Shown: positions 9,052-17,258 of the stretch, one piece after another
Numbering within the stretch: position 1 is the stretch's first letter
How the letters are laid out: the number at the start of each line of letters is the position of its first letter
From: Rhodobacter sp. NTK016B
Lineage (GTDB): Bacteria > Pseudomonadota > Alphaproteobacteria > Rhodobacterales > Rhodobacteraceae
Direction of reading: 5' to 3'
Assembly (NCBI RefSeq): GCF_017303295.1
Contig: NZ_JAFKOK010000001.1
Span: 124,001 to 188,000 of the forward strand
Length of the DNA: 64,000 nucleotides
Position numbers and translations under genes: made by a program
Notes under the pieces: model-generated
Told to the model about the DNA's origin: nothing
Seen by the model: the letters and a program-made list of their open reading frames with translations, nothing else
Database searches by the model: none

Positions 9052-9090
9052 GCAAAACACCCCCGGCCTTGCGGTCCGGGGGTGTTTTGC
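9052..9090. terminator. Bidirectional terminator between ggpS and pstB
   Basis: A perfect 15-base-pair inverted repeat (GCAAAACACCCCCGG, 9052-9066, with its complement at 9076-9090) encloses a 9-base loop. The stem has a GC core flanked by an A-run and a T-run, so it can act on both strands. It lies between the converging ggpS and pstB genes. A second GC-only inverted repeat (GGGGGGC-AGC-GCCCCCC) follows at about 9136-9152; the rest of 9091-9231 shows no gene. Confidence 0.85.
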
Positions 9091-9231
9091 TTGGACGAAG
9101 GGCTGGCGTCCGGGGGGAACGGCCCGAAGGGCCCGTGGGGGGCAGCGCCCCCCGCCCGGTCGCCCGAGACCTCGGCGCCCGAGGCGTCGCGGGCAAGGGC
9201 GAAACCGCTCACCCGTCCCGCGCGGACCCGG

Positions 9232-10065
9232 TCAGCCGATACGGCCGGTGATATAGGCCTCGGTCTGCTTTTCACGCGGATTGACGAAGATCTGCTCGGT
9301 CTCGCCGTATTCGATCAGCTTGCCCAGATGGAAGAACGCGGTCTTCTGCGACACGCGGGCGGCCTGCTGCATCGAATGGGTGACGATGATGATCGTGTAT
9401 TGCTCGCGCAGCTCGTGGATCAGGTCCTCGACAATCGACGTGGCAATCGGGTCGAGCGCCGAGCACGGCTCGTCCATCAGGATCACTTCGGGCCCCGTGG
9501 CGATGGTGCGGGCGATGCACAGACGCTGCTGCTGGCCGCCCGACAGCCCGGTGCCGGGCTGGTCCAGACGGTCCGAGACCTCTTTCCACAGCCCCGCCTT
9601 CTTCAGCGAGCTTTCGACCAGCGCGTCGGTCTCGGCCTTGGATTTGACCAGACCGTGGATGCGCGGGCCATAGGCGATGTTGTCGTAGATCGACTTGGGG
9701 AACGGGTTGGGTTTCTGGAACACCATCCCCACCCGCGCGCGCAGTTCGACCACGTCCAGCGAGGGGCGGTGAATGTCCTCGCCGTCGATGGTGATCTCGC
9801 CACCGACGCGGCAGCCTTCGATCGTGTCGTTCATCCGGTTGAAGCAGCGCAGGAAGGTCGATTTCCCGCAGCCCGACGGACCGATGAAGGCGGTGACGGA
9901 TTTCTCGGGCACTTCCATCGAGACGCCGAAGATCGCCTGTTTCTCGCCGTAATGGACGGTGACGTCCCGGGCCGAGATCCGGCTCTCTGCGCCCGCGCTC
10001 GATGCCGGGGCCGACGGGATGATGCGGTTGGCGCCCATGGGCGAGGTATCGGGGGTCGCGTTCAT
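9232..10065 (-). CDS. pstB: Phosphate ABC transporter ATP-binding protein
   Basis: ATPase subunit of the high-affinity phosphate importer PstSCAB. From the ATG at 10065 the protein has 277 residues. Walker [10 protein letters not shown] is at residues 62-70, followed by the Q-loop in F-Q-K-P-N-P-F-P, the signature L-S-G-G-Q-Q-Q-R-L, and Walker B with D-E-P-C-S-A-L-D-P, the PstB-specific form. The start is one base after the pstA stop, so it is the last gene of the operon. No phoU follows; the operon runs into a terminator shared with ggpS. Confidence 0.95.
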   Translation of the reverse strand: MNATPDTSPMGANRIIPSAPASSAGAESRISARDVTVHYGEKQAIFGVSMEVPEKSVTAFIGPSGCGKSTFLRCFNRMNDTIEGCRVGGEITIDGEDIHRPSLDVVELRARVGMVFQKPNPFPKSIYDNIAYGPRIHGLVKSKAETDALVESSLKKAGLWKEVSDRLDQPGTGLSGGQQQRLCIARTIATGPEVILMDEPCSALDPIATSIVEDLIHELREQYTIIIVTHSMQQAARVSQKTAFFHLGKLIEYGETEQIFVNPREKQTEAYITGRIG

Positions 10066-10066
10066 G

Positions 10067-11458
10067 TCAGGCTTTCCTTTCCAGGCGGCCGCGCAGCCAG
10101 ATGGCCAGCGCATTGAGCAGGATCATCAGCGCCAGCAGCACGATGATAGCCGCGAAGGTGCGTTCTTCGAAGAAATTGCGGTTCTCGTTGCCCTGCCACA
10201 GGTAGATCTGCACGGGCAAGGCGGCGGATTGGTCCATCGGCGTAGCCGGTACGTTGGCCACGAAAGCGTTCATGCCGATCAGGAGCAGCGGCGCGGTCTC
10301 GCCCAGCGCCTGTGCGACACCGAGGATCGAGGCGGTCAGGATGCCGGGATAGGTGACCGGCAGGACGTGGTGGAACACCATCTGCGTCTTCGACGCGCCG
10401 ATCCCCAAAGCCGCCTGCCGCAGCGATGGCGGCACCGCGCGCAAAGCCGAGCGGGTGGCGATGATGATCGTGGGCAGCGTCATCAGTGTCAGCACCAGAC
10501 CACCCACCAGCGGCGCCGACAGCGGCAGGTGGAAAATATTGATGAACACCGCAGCCCCCAGCAGGCCGAAGACGATCGACGGCACCGCTGCAAGGTTGTT
10601 GATATTCACCTCGATCAGGTCGGTGAACGGGTTCTTGGGTGCGAATTCCTCAAGATAGATGGCCGAGGACACGCCGATCGGCACCGCCAGCAGGATCACC
10701 ACCAGCATCATGTAGAACGACCCCACGAAGGCACCGGCCAGACCGGCCGAGGCGGGCGACGAGCGGCTGTCGACATTGGTGAAGATGTGCCAGGCAAAGG
10801 CGCGGTGGACGATGCCCTCTTCGGTCAGCAGATCGATTGCGTCCCGGGCGGCGCGGCTGAGCTGCTGGCGGTCGTCGGGCAGATCGCGCGACAGCTTGCC
10901 CTTGGCCCAGTTGTCGCCATCGGCCGACAGCAGAAGCTGCATCTCGCGCCGCTCGCCGATGATCGTCGGATCGGCGAGCACCATGTCGCGCAGCACAAAA
11001 CGCGCGCCGGAATCGATGATGGATTGCGCCGAGCGGGTATCGATCTCGGTCACGGTTCCGGCGCCGTCAGCGGTCTCGGCTTCGGCCAGCGCCCCCTCGA
11101 CCGATGAGACGAGGATCCGGTTCCAGTTCACCATCGCCAGACGGCGCTGCCAGCCCAGCATCTCGGCCCGGAAATCGGCGTCCGACTGACCGGCCTGTTG
11201 CACTGGCACCTCGGGGACGTTGATGATCTCGGGGTCGAAATAGACCTCGGCATCGATGTTGAACTGCCAGAAGGCCGGCAGACCGTTGGTCAGGATATTG
11301 CCGAACAGCACCGCCACGAAGGCCATTGCCGCCAGCACCGAGCCAAGGCCCAGCATCTTGAAGCGTTTCTCGGCGCGGTTGCGGCGCGACAGCGACTTGC
11401 GCACCTGCGCGCGACGGCGGGTATTGGCCTCGGCCTCGGTTTCCAGAGCCTCAGTCAT
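10067..11458 (-). CDS. pstA: Phosphate ABC transporter permease PstA
   Basis: Inner-membrane permease subunit of the phosphate importer. At 463 residues it is far longer than the roughly 300-residue E. coli protein. The excess is a charged cytoplasmic N-terminus, one membrane helix near residues 37-57, and a roughly 170-residue periplasmic domain before the canonical permease core, as is usual in alphaproteobacteria. The core carries the EAA-type loop ([10 protein letters not shown]) near residue 355. The gene overlaps pstC by four bases and precedes pstB by one, giving a tight pstC-pstA-pstB unit. Confidence 0.93.
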   Translation of the reverse strand: MTEALETEAEANTRRRAQVRKSLSRRNRAEKRFKMLGLGSVLAAMAFVAVLFGNILTNGLPAFWQFNIDAEVYFDPEIINVPEVPVQQAGQSDADFRAEMLGWQRRLAMVNWNRILVSSVEGALAEAETADGAGTVTEIDTRSAQSIIDSGARFVLRDMVLADPTIIGERREMQLLLSADGDNWAKGKLSRDLPDDRQQLSRAARDAIDLLTEEGIVHRAFAWHIFTNVDSRSSPASAGLAGAFVGSFYMMLVVILLAVPIGVSSAIYLEEFAPKNPFTDLIEVNINNLAAVPSIVFGLLGAAVFINIFHLPLSAPLVGGLVLTLMTLPTIIIATRSALRAVPPSLRQAALGIGASKTQMVFHHVLPVTYPGILTASILGVAQALGETAPLLLIGMNAFVANVPATPMDQSAALPVQIYLWQGNENRNFFEERTFAAIIVLLALMILLNALAIWLRGRLERKA

Positions 11459-12822
11459 TCGTATTGCTCCCGGTATTTCCGCACGATGACCAGTGCACCG
11501 ATATTCAGCATGAGGGTGATGACGAACAGCGTCAGGCCCAGCGCGAAGGCGACCAGCGATTGCGGCGAGGCGAAATCGGCGTCGCCGGTCAGGGCGGTGA
11601 CGATGGTCACGGTGAAGGTCGAGACGGGTTCGGTCGGATCGAAGCGAAGGATCGGCGCGTTACCGGCAGCCAGCACGACGATCATCGTTTCACCTATGGC
11701 GCGGCTGACGGCCAGCAGGATGGCGCCGACGATCCCCGGAAGGGCCGCGGGGACGATGACCATGCGGATGGTTTCCGACTTGGTCGCGCCCAGCCCCAGC
11801 GAGCCGTCGCGCATCGCGCGCGGGACCTGACGGATGATGTCGTCGGACAGCGAGCTGATGAAGGGAATGATCATAATCCCCATCACGATCCCCGCCGTAA
11901 GCGCCGAGGTGGCGTTGATGCCAAAGCCGATGAAATCACCGAAAGCCGACAAAGCGGGGCCCACGGTGACCAGCGCGAAGAAGCCGTAGACAATGGTCGG
12001 GATCCCCGCGAGCACCTCGATCACCGGCTTGATGACATTGCGCAGCCGGGGCGTGGCGTATTGTGTGAGCCAGATGGCCGACATCAGACCCACGGGCAGC
12101 GCGACCAGCATGGCGATCGCCGAGATCATCACCGTGCCTGCCAGCAGCGGAAGCATCCCGTAGCTGCCCGATGCCTCGTTCGAGGTGGTCGAATAGCCGG
12201 GGTTCCAGACCGTGCCGAAGAAGAAATCGACCGGCGAGACATAGGTGAAGAAGCGCACGGTCTCGGTGACCAGCGACACGACGATGCCGATCGTGGTCAG
12301 GATGGCGACGATCGAACAGAAGATCAGCACCGTCTTGATGACGGTTTCGACATGATTGCGGGCGCGCAGGCGCGGGCTCAGCCGGGCGCGCATCACCAGA
12401 AGACCGGCAACGCCCAGAAGCGCCCCCAAAGCCACGATGCTAAGCCGCAGGATGGTCATGAACCGCGCGAGCCCTTCGCCCGCTTCGGCTTCCCAAGGCG
12501 CGATCTCGCCCGCGACGCCGAAGCCCGAGGCGATGTTGCGCAGGCGCGCGGCGGCGCTGGCATATTCGGTGGTGCCGGGCAGGATCTCGGCGGGGATCTG
12601 ACTGGCGATGTACCAGTCCTGGATCATGCCCGAGGTCACAACCCAGATCAGCAAAACAAAGAGCAGCGGCACCGTGGCCCAGAGCGCCAGAAACGCCCCG
12701 TGGTATTGCGGTCGGCTGTGCAGTCGAGAGGCGCCTGCAAGGGCGCGGCTACGGGAAACGCCCTGTTGATAGGCGACGCCCATCAGGATCAGGGCAAGGG
12801 CGGCGATCAGGACGCTGGTCAT
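11455..12822 (-). CDS. pstC: Phosphate ABC transporter permease PstC
   Basis: Second permease subunit of the phosphate importer, 455 residues. It has an N-terminal helix, a second helix near residue 50, a periplasmic loop, and then the six-helix transport core with the EAA loop S-L-G-L-G-A-T-K-S-E near residue 340. The extended N-terminus is the common alphaproteobacterial form. It lies 75 bases after pstS, separated by a strong stem-loop that probably lowers pstC-pstA-pstB expression relative to pstS. Confidence 0.93.
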   Translation of the reverse strand: MTSVLIAALALILMGVAYQQGVSRSRALAGASRLHSRPQYHGAFLALWATVPLLFVLLIWVVTSGMIQDWYIASQIPAEILPGTTEYASAAARLRNIASGFGVAGEIAPWEAEAGEGLARFMTILRLSIVALGALLGVAGLLVMRARLSPRLRARNHVETVIKTVLIFCSIVAILTTIGIVVSLVTETVRFFTYVSPVDFFFGTVWNPGYSTTSNEASGSYGMLPLLAGTVMISAIAMLVALPVGLMSAIWLTQYATPRLRNVIKPVIEVLAGIPTIVYGFFALVTVGPALSAFGDFIGFGINATSALTAGIVMGIMIIPFISSLSDDIIRQVPRAMRDGSLGLGATKSETIRMVIVPAALPGIVGAILLAVSRAIGETMIVVLAAGNAPILRFDPTEPVSTFTVTIVTALTGDADFASPQSLVAFALGLTLFVITLMLNIGALVIVRKYREQYE

Positions 12823-12851
12823 GCGCGCGGCTTCACATCTGGGGCAAGGGA

Positions 12852-12881
12852 ATGGCGCCCCGGAGAATTCCGGGGCGCCAT
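12852..12881 (-). promoter_or_regulatory. Stem-loop between pstS and pstC
   Basis: A perfect 12-base-pair GC-rich inverted repeat (ATGGCGCCCCGG and its complement, 12852-12863 and 12870-12881) with a 6-base loop sits 17 bases after the pstS stop. No T-run follows on the minus strand, so it looks more like an mRNA-stabilising or attenuating hairpin than a full terminator. Such hairpins often keep the binding-protein transcript in excess over the permeases. Confidence 0.7.
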
Positions 12882-12897
12882 CGTTACAGGCTGGCCA

Positions 12898-13905
12898 TTA
12901 CTGGCTGACGGTCACACCGTTCGTGAAGTTCTCGAGAACTTCGGCGGTTTCTTCCGCAGGCGCCGGGATCATGCCGGCTTCTTCCAGACGGCCACCGGCA
13001 CCGGCCATGGCATCCGACAGGAAGAACTGAACGTATTCCTCGATGCCGGGGATGACGCCGATATGCTCGCCCTTCACGTAGAAGAACAGCGGGCGCGAGA
13101 CCGGGTATTCGCCCGAAGCGACGGTTTCCAGCGAGGGCGTGACGCCCGACATGGTGGCGACGCGCAGGGTGTCGGTGTTCTGCTCGTAGAACGACAGGCC
13201 GAACACGCCGACGGTGTTGGCATCCGACGACAGGCGGGCCAGCGTCTCGGTGTAGTCGCCGGCGATCTCGATCACGTTGTCCTGACGCAGTTCGCCGCAG
13301 ACTTCGTGGTCGACATCTTCACCCATGACCGCTTCGCAGCCCGGGAAGACGACTTTTTCTTCGAACACTTCGCGGGTGCCGTGGTTCGAGGCAGGGATCG
13401 CCATCATGATCGGCTGCTCGGGCAGCGAGGGGTCGATATCCGACCACAGGGTCGGCTGCTCGGTGCCTTCGGGCAGGTTGGCCGCGATCGCCTGATAGAC
13501 GAATTGCGGCTCGAGCACGAATTCCGGGCCTTCGGCGGCCGAGGCGAAGACGATGCCGTCATAGCCGATGCGGATTTCGCGGATGTCGCTCACGCCGGCG
13601 GCGGCGCAGGCTTCGATTTCCGAGCCACGGATCGGGCGCGAAGCGTTGGCGATGTCGATGGTTTCCGGGCCGACACCGGCGCAGAACTGGCGCAGACCGC
13701 CCGACGAACCGCCCGAAGCGACGACGGGGGTTTCGAATTCGGGGAACATCTGGCCGAATTCTTCGGCCACGATCGAGGCGAAGGGAAGCACGGTCGACGA
13801 GCCGGCGATCTGGATGTTGGTGCGGCTCTGCGCGAAAGCGGGCGCGGCGACCATGACACCGGCGGCAGCGATGATCGCGAGGCGGCTCGTGGTTTTGACG
13901 AACAT
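12898..13905 (-). CDS. pstS: Phosphate ABC transporter substrate-binding protein
   Basis: Periplasmic phosphate receptor, 335 residues from the ATG at 13905, which has AGGAG 8 bases upstream. A signal peptide is visible: Lys/Arg start, an Ala-rich hydrophobic stretch and A-P-A-F-A-Q as the cleavage site near residue 25. The mature protein begins with the phosphate-binding loop I-A-G-S-S-T-V-L-P, and S-G-G-S-S-G-G is the second binding loop near residue 77. Two Pho boxes lie about 70-110 bases upstream, so the gene should be induced by PhoB under phosphate limitation. Confidence 0.95.
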   Translation of the reverse strand: MFVKTTSRLAIIAAAGVMVAAPAFAQSRTNIQIAGSSTVLPFASIVAEEFGQMFPEFETPVVASGGSSGGLRQFCAGVGPETIDIANASRPIRGSEIEACAAAGVSDIREIRIGYDGIVFASAAEGPEFVLEPQFVYQAIAANLPEGTEQPTLWSDIDPSLPEQPIMMAIPASNHGTREVFEEKVVFPGCEAVMGEDVDHEVCGELRQDNVIEIAGDYTETLARLSSDANTVGVFGLSFYEQNTDTLRVATMSGVTPSLETVASGEYPVSRPLFFYVKGEHIGVIPGIEEYVQFFLSDAMAGAGGRLEEAGMIPAPAEETAEVLENFTNGVTVSQ

Positions 13906-13975
13906 AAGGTTCACTCCTGGGTCGGTTCGGGGTCCAGCCCCTCTCTTGAGGCTGTGCACCGGGTACGCCCGTTGC

Positions 13976-14015
13976 ATGACGCTTCTGTCACGCCTGCATG
14001 ACACTTCTGTAACAG
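13976..14015 (-). promoter_or_regulatory. Two tandem Pho boxes upstream of pstS
   Basis: Read on the minus strand, CTGTTACAGAAGTGTCAT (14015-13998) and GCGTGACAGAAGCGTCAT (13993-13976) each match the PhoB pattern of two 7-base half-sites separated by four bases (consensus CTGTCAT-N4-CTGTCAT). The two boxes are offset by exactly 22 bases, two helical turns, so all four 11-base repeats lie on one face of the helix. Their position upstream of pstS supports PhoB-dependent activation. No regulator gene is nearby. Confidence 0.85.
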
Positions 14016-14100
14016 CGCCCGACACAAAGACCGCAAAGACCGTCCCTCCGACGAACCGCCGAGCGTCGGGAATGCAGGATAGCTTCGGGTTTTCAGAAGG

Positions 14101-15021
14101 TTAGAGCGTCAGCTCTGAGGCCCACGGTGGATTGGCCCCTGCCCGGCTGACCGTTACCGCCGCCGCCGCTGCGCCAGTCTTCAGCGCACGAGCCAGGGCC
14201 GATTCGCCGATCTGCGCCAGTGAGTCGCGACTCAGCTCGCCCTGTTCGCGCAGGCTCGCCAGCACGCCTGCGTTGAACGTATCGCCCGCACCGACCGTAT
14301 CGACGACACTGACGCGCTGCGCGGGCTCAAAAACCCGGCCCCGGCGCGTGACCGCCGTGGCGCCCACCCCGCCATCCGTCAGGAACACGACCGACGTCGC
14401 GCCGTTGAGCAGACGCGCGACATAGGCCTCTCCTTCCCCGCGCGCGAGCCAGTCGAGATCCTCGAGCGAGATCTTCACGATATCGGCCAGCGCCAGCATC
14501 CGGTCGAGCCGCGCGCGATAGGCGGTTTCGTCGGTGATGAAGCCGGGGCGGATATTGGGGTCGATCATCGTCACATGCCCGTCGCGCGCGGCGCGGGTCA
14601 TCAGCCCCTCATAGGTGGTGCCGCAGGGCTCGACCACCAGCGAGATCCCCCCGAAGAACAGCGCCTGCGGCTGCAGCGTGCTCATCTCGGCGGGCAGATC
14701 CTCGGGTGACAGCATCCGTCCGGCGGTATTCTCGTCGTAAAAAGCATAGGTTGCGTGCCCGTCCACCAGACGCACGAAGGCCAGCGTGCAGGGCCGGTCG
14801 GAAGTCACGCAAAGGCCGGTATCGACCTGTGACGCCGTCAGCCTGTCGCGCAGCATGTCGCCGAAGAAATCCGCGCTCAGCCCCGACAGGAAGCGCGCGG
14901 GCGCACCCAGCCGGCCAAGCGCAATGGCGGTGTTGAACACCGCGCCGCCCGGATGCGGCGCGAAAGCGCCCGAGGAGTCGGGCAGCATGTCGATCAGGGC
15001 TTCCCCACAACACAGGATCAT
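14101..15021 (-). CDS. PfkB-family carbohydrate kinase, probable fructokinase
   Basis: Ribokinase/PfkB-family sugar kinase, 306 residues. The N-terminal PfkB motif begins with G-G-A-V-F-N-T-A-I-A-L-G-R-L-G near residue 25, and the C-terminal motif D-T-V-G-A-G-D-T-F-N-A-G carries the catalytic Asp near residue 250. Residues I-L-C-C-G-E-A-L-I-D-M at the start are typical of bacterial fructokinases. The ATG at 15021 has GGGGAG upstream. A TTGACA at 15078-15073 could be a -35 box for it, though the -10 is poor. The next upstream gene is a FrcK-like kinase, which supports a link to fructose use. Confidence 0.85.
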   Translation of the reverse strand: MILCCGEALIDMLPDSSGAFAPHPGGAVFNTAIALGRLGAPARFLSGLSADFFGDMLRDRLTASQVDTGLCVTSDRPCTLAFVRLVDGHATYAFYDENTAGRMLSPEDLPAEMSTLQPQALFFGGISLVVEPCGTTYEGLMTRAARDGHVTMIDPNIRPGFITDETAYRARLDRMLALADIVKISLEDLDWLARGEGEAYVARLLNGATSVVFLTDGGVGATAVTRRGRVFEPAQRVSVVDTVGAGDTFNAGVLASLREQGELSRDSLAQIGESALARALKTGAAAAAVTVSRAGANPPWASELTL

Positions 15022-15096
15022 CGCGCTCCCCCTTTCGCCGCTAAGCCGCACAGAACCGCGAAACGACCCTTCTGTCAATAAATAACACTTCTTGAT

Positions 15097-15759
15097 TTAT
15101 TGCGTGCCGGGCGCCGGAGGCGGATCTTGCCGGATCACCACATCGGCAGCGCGCGAGCATTGCTGCGTCAGCCGGGCATTGGGCAGATCGTTGACCATCG
15201 CGCGGGCCCGCGCGGCGGGCTGGTCGAAACCGTGACCCTGCCAGCGACGGATCAGCCGCGTGGAAAGCACCTTTTCATCGACCTCAAGCCAGACGCTGGC
15301 ATCCCAGAACCGCGCAAGCGCGTCCCATGGACGGTGATCGAGCAGCAGGTAATTGCCCTCGACCACGATGATCCGCGCCTCGGGGTGGATTTCGCGCGCC
15401 GAAGCCCGCGACAGGTCCAGATCGCGGTCGAAAAGCGGCACGCAGACGGGGCCGTTATCGGCCCTGAGCCTTTCGAGATCGCGTAGGATCGTGTCGACAT
15501 CGAAGGTCCAGGGCGCGCCCTTGCGCCGCCGCCATTGCCCGGAATCGCCGCGCTGGTCGAGCACCGCGTTGTCGAGATGGTAGCCGTCCATCATCACCAC
15601 CGCCGCCTCGCATTCCAGCGCCGCGCCCAGTCCGGCGGCCAGCTTGTCGGCAAGGGTGGATTTCCCGCTGGCGGGCGGTCCGGCGAGCGCCACGAAGCGA
15701 CGCGCGCTGCCCGTGCCGAGACGGGACAGGACCTGAGCGACGACGCCCTCCAATTCCAT
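15097..15759 (-). CDS. P-loop kinase of the uridine kinase/PRK type, FrcK-like
   Basis: Nucleoside/sugar kinase-like protein of 220 residues. Walker A G-P-P-A-S-G-K-S-T is near residue 25, followed by M-D-G-Y-H-L-D-N, a substrate-site motif shared with pantothenate and uridine kinases, and a lid region with R-R-W near residue 170. The start at 15759 has AGGAGG five bases upstream. The family includes FrcK, the kinase encoded with the rhizobial fructose ABC transporter frcBCAK, and here a fructokinase lies 75 bases downstream. No transporter subunits are next to it, so the fructose link is suggestive only. Confidence 0.7.
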   Translation of the reverse strand: MELEGVVAQVLSRLGTGSARRFVALAGPPASGKSTLADKLAAGLGAALECEAAVVMMDGYHLDNAVLDQRGDSGQWRRRKGAPWTFDVDTILRDLERLRADNGPVCVPLFDRDLDLSRASAREIHPEARIIVVEGNYLLLDHRPWDALARFWDASVWLEVDEKVLSTRLIRRWQGHGFDQPAARARAMVNDLPNARLTQQCSRAADVVIRQDPPPAPGTQ

Positions 15760-15838
15760 GAAGCCCCCTCCTTGCAGCCTGTGGTCGCGGGGCAAGTCTA
15801 TAGCACCCGGCCTGCTGACCATAGAGCGGGGGACGCGG

Positions 15839-16294
15839 TCAGACCCAGATACCGCTCAGATAGTCGCGCAGTGACGAATCAAGGATACGCCGCCACAGCG
15901 TCCTTCGCCGCGAATGCACATCTTCCGAGATCGGACCGATTGCCTGATGAGACAGTTTCAGCCGCGAACCCGTTTCGTGATCGGCAAGATCGAAATGCAC
16001 GCGGCCCGCGACGATGCCATTGACCCCGAACCATCCGCTCAGATAGAGGCGCTTGTCGGGTTCGACCAGATCGACCACCGCCCAGATGGCCGCCCGCCCG
16101 CCCGAGGCTTCCTCGACCAGCGGCGCGCCGAGCTGCGCGCTCAGCGACAGGTGCCCGTCGGGACCGGTGACGCGCGCGTCGGTCGGCCACCATGCATCCA
16201 GCCCAAGCGTCAAGGCCGCGAAAACGCTGGCGGCGGCCACCGGGTAATCATGCTCTTGCCGGATATCTAGCCCCGGGACACCATGACCGATCAT
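15839..16294 (-). CDS. SRPBCC (START-like) domain protein
   Basis: Small 151-residue protein with the pattern of the SRPBCC/AHSA1 fold: an opening strand with D-Y-P-V-A-A-A-S-V-F-A-A-L, a central W-x-x-D-x-R-V stretch, alternating beta strands, and a long C-terminal helix beginning near residue 120. Members bind hydrophobic ligands or act as small cyclases; nothing here fixes a function. It lies between the NDUFAF6-like gene and the FrcK-like kinase, all on the minus strand, with 144 bases before it in which I see only a weak GC-rich inverted repeat. Confidence 0.6.
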   Translation of the reverse strand: MIGHGVPGLDIRQEHDYPVAAASVFAALTLGLDAWWPTDARVTGPDGHLSLSAQLGAPLVEEASGGRAAIWAVVDLVEPDKRLYLSGWFGVNGIVAGRVHFDLADHETGSRLKLSHQAIGPISEDVHSRRRTLWRRILDSSLRDYLSGIWV

Positions 16295-16438
16295 CGCGAC
16301 CTCGCGTCGTGTAGGCTGGCCGAAATGACCCGCTCGCTTCAGTGAAAAATCGCCTGAACCAATAAAAAGCTACAAGGATCGTAGACCGGTTTCCCCCGGG
16401 GTCAACCGCGGGGCCGCTACTTTCCTTTTGGTTTGGAA

Positions 16439-17218
16439 TCAGCGCCCTAAAGCTTGCCGAAGTAAGATGCCGCCACGCCGAATGAATTCTGATTGTGCCA
16501 ATTGCCCTGTCCGGACGCGTTCGGGGTATGTGACAGATTGTCGCAACAAGGCATCAGCCCGCCACGCGGCGCGCAAGGCCGGGCGCGTGGCGCGCGGCAA
16601 GGCTCTCAGCGCGGCACGCCCGGCCCGCAGCCTGTCGCGCATCTCGCGGGCCAGCCGGGCGATGCTTGCGGGGTCGTCCTGCGGCAGAGCCTGCTGCCCC
16701 GCCGCTTCAAGCGCCGGCACGGCCAGAAGGTAATTCGCAAGGCCCTGCGCCTGCCCCGCCACGCGCGCGGCGGCGCTGTCAGGCCCGCCCAGCGCCCGGA
16801 CACTCGCCACCATCAGCGCGCCCGATGTCGCGTCGAGAAAGCGCAGCAGCGCCGCCTCGTCCGGAAACGGCGCTTGCGTGCCGATCTCGGCTTCGCGCGC
16901 GTCGATCATCTCGGCCAGTGGCGCCGGATCGAGGCCCGCGCGCAACAGCGCCTGTAGCGGGGCCGCGACCTCGTGCGCCTTATGCTCGCCCATCTCCAGC
17001 ACATCGCGCCAGAATTGCAGGCGCATCTGCGCGATGATCGGCTCTTTCGTCACCCACGGCGCGCGGGCGATTTCCAGATTGAAGGCGTAGAGCGTGAAAA
17101 GCGGGCCACGCGCGGCGACCGGCGCCGCCATCGCTGCAAGGAAGCGGTCGGGGTCGCCCTTTTGAACAAGGGCCGCACAGGCGTTGATTTGCGTGGCTGT
17201 CAGAGCGGGCGCATCCAT
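16439..17218 (-). CDS. Squalene/phytoene synthase-family protein (NDUFAF6-like)
   Basis: 259-residue protein of the squalene/phytoene synthase fold. The family pattern R-x2-L-F-x-L-Y-A-F-N-L-E-I-A-R-A near residue 40 and the following M-R-L-Q-F-W-R-D are those of the short NDUFAF6/Sicily-type branch, whose human member is a complex I assembly factor. The acidic D-x3-D motif is reduced to I-D-A-R-E-A-E near residue 105, and no second aspartate-rich motif is clear, so prenyl-diphosphate condensation is doubtful. No other carotenoid gene is nearby. It follows the alpha/beta hydrolase by 40 bases in the same orientation, suggesting one transcript. Confidence 0.75.
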   Translation of the reverse strand: MDAPALTATQINACAALVQKGDPDRFLAAMAAPVAARGPLFTLYAFNLEIARAPWVTKEPIIAQMRLQFWRDVLEMGEHKAHEVAAPLQALLRAGLDPAPLAEMIDAREAEIGTQAPFPDEAALLRFLDATSGALMVASVRALGGPDSAAARVAGQAQGLANYLLAVPALEAAGQQALPQDDPASIARLAREMRDRLRAGRAALRALPRATRPALRAAWRADALLRQSVTYPERVRTGQLAQSEFIRRGGILLRQALGR

Positions 17219-17258
17219 AGGAGCGCCATAGCGCGGCGCAGGCGCGATGGCCAGAGGT

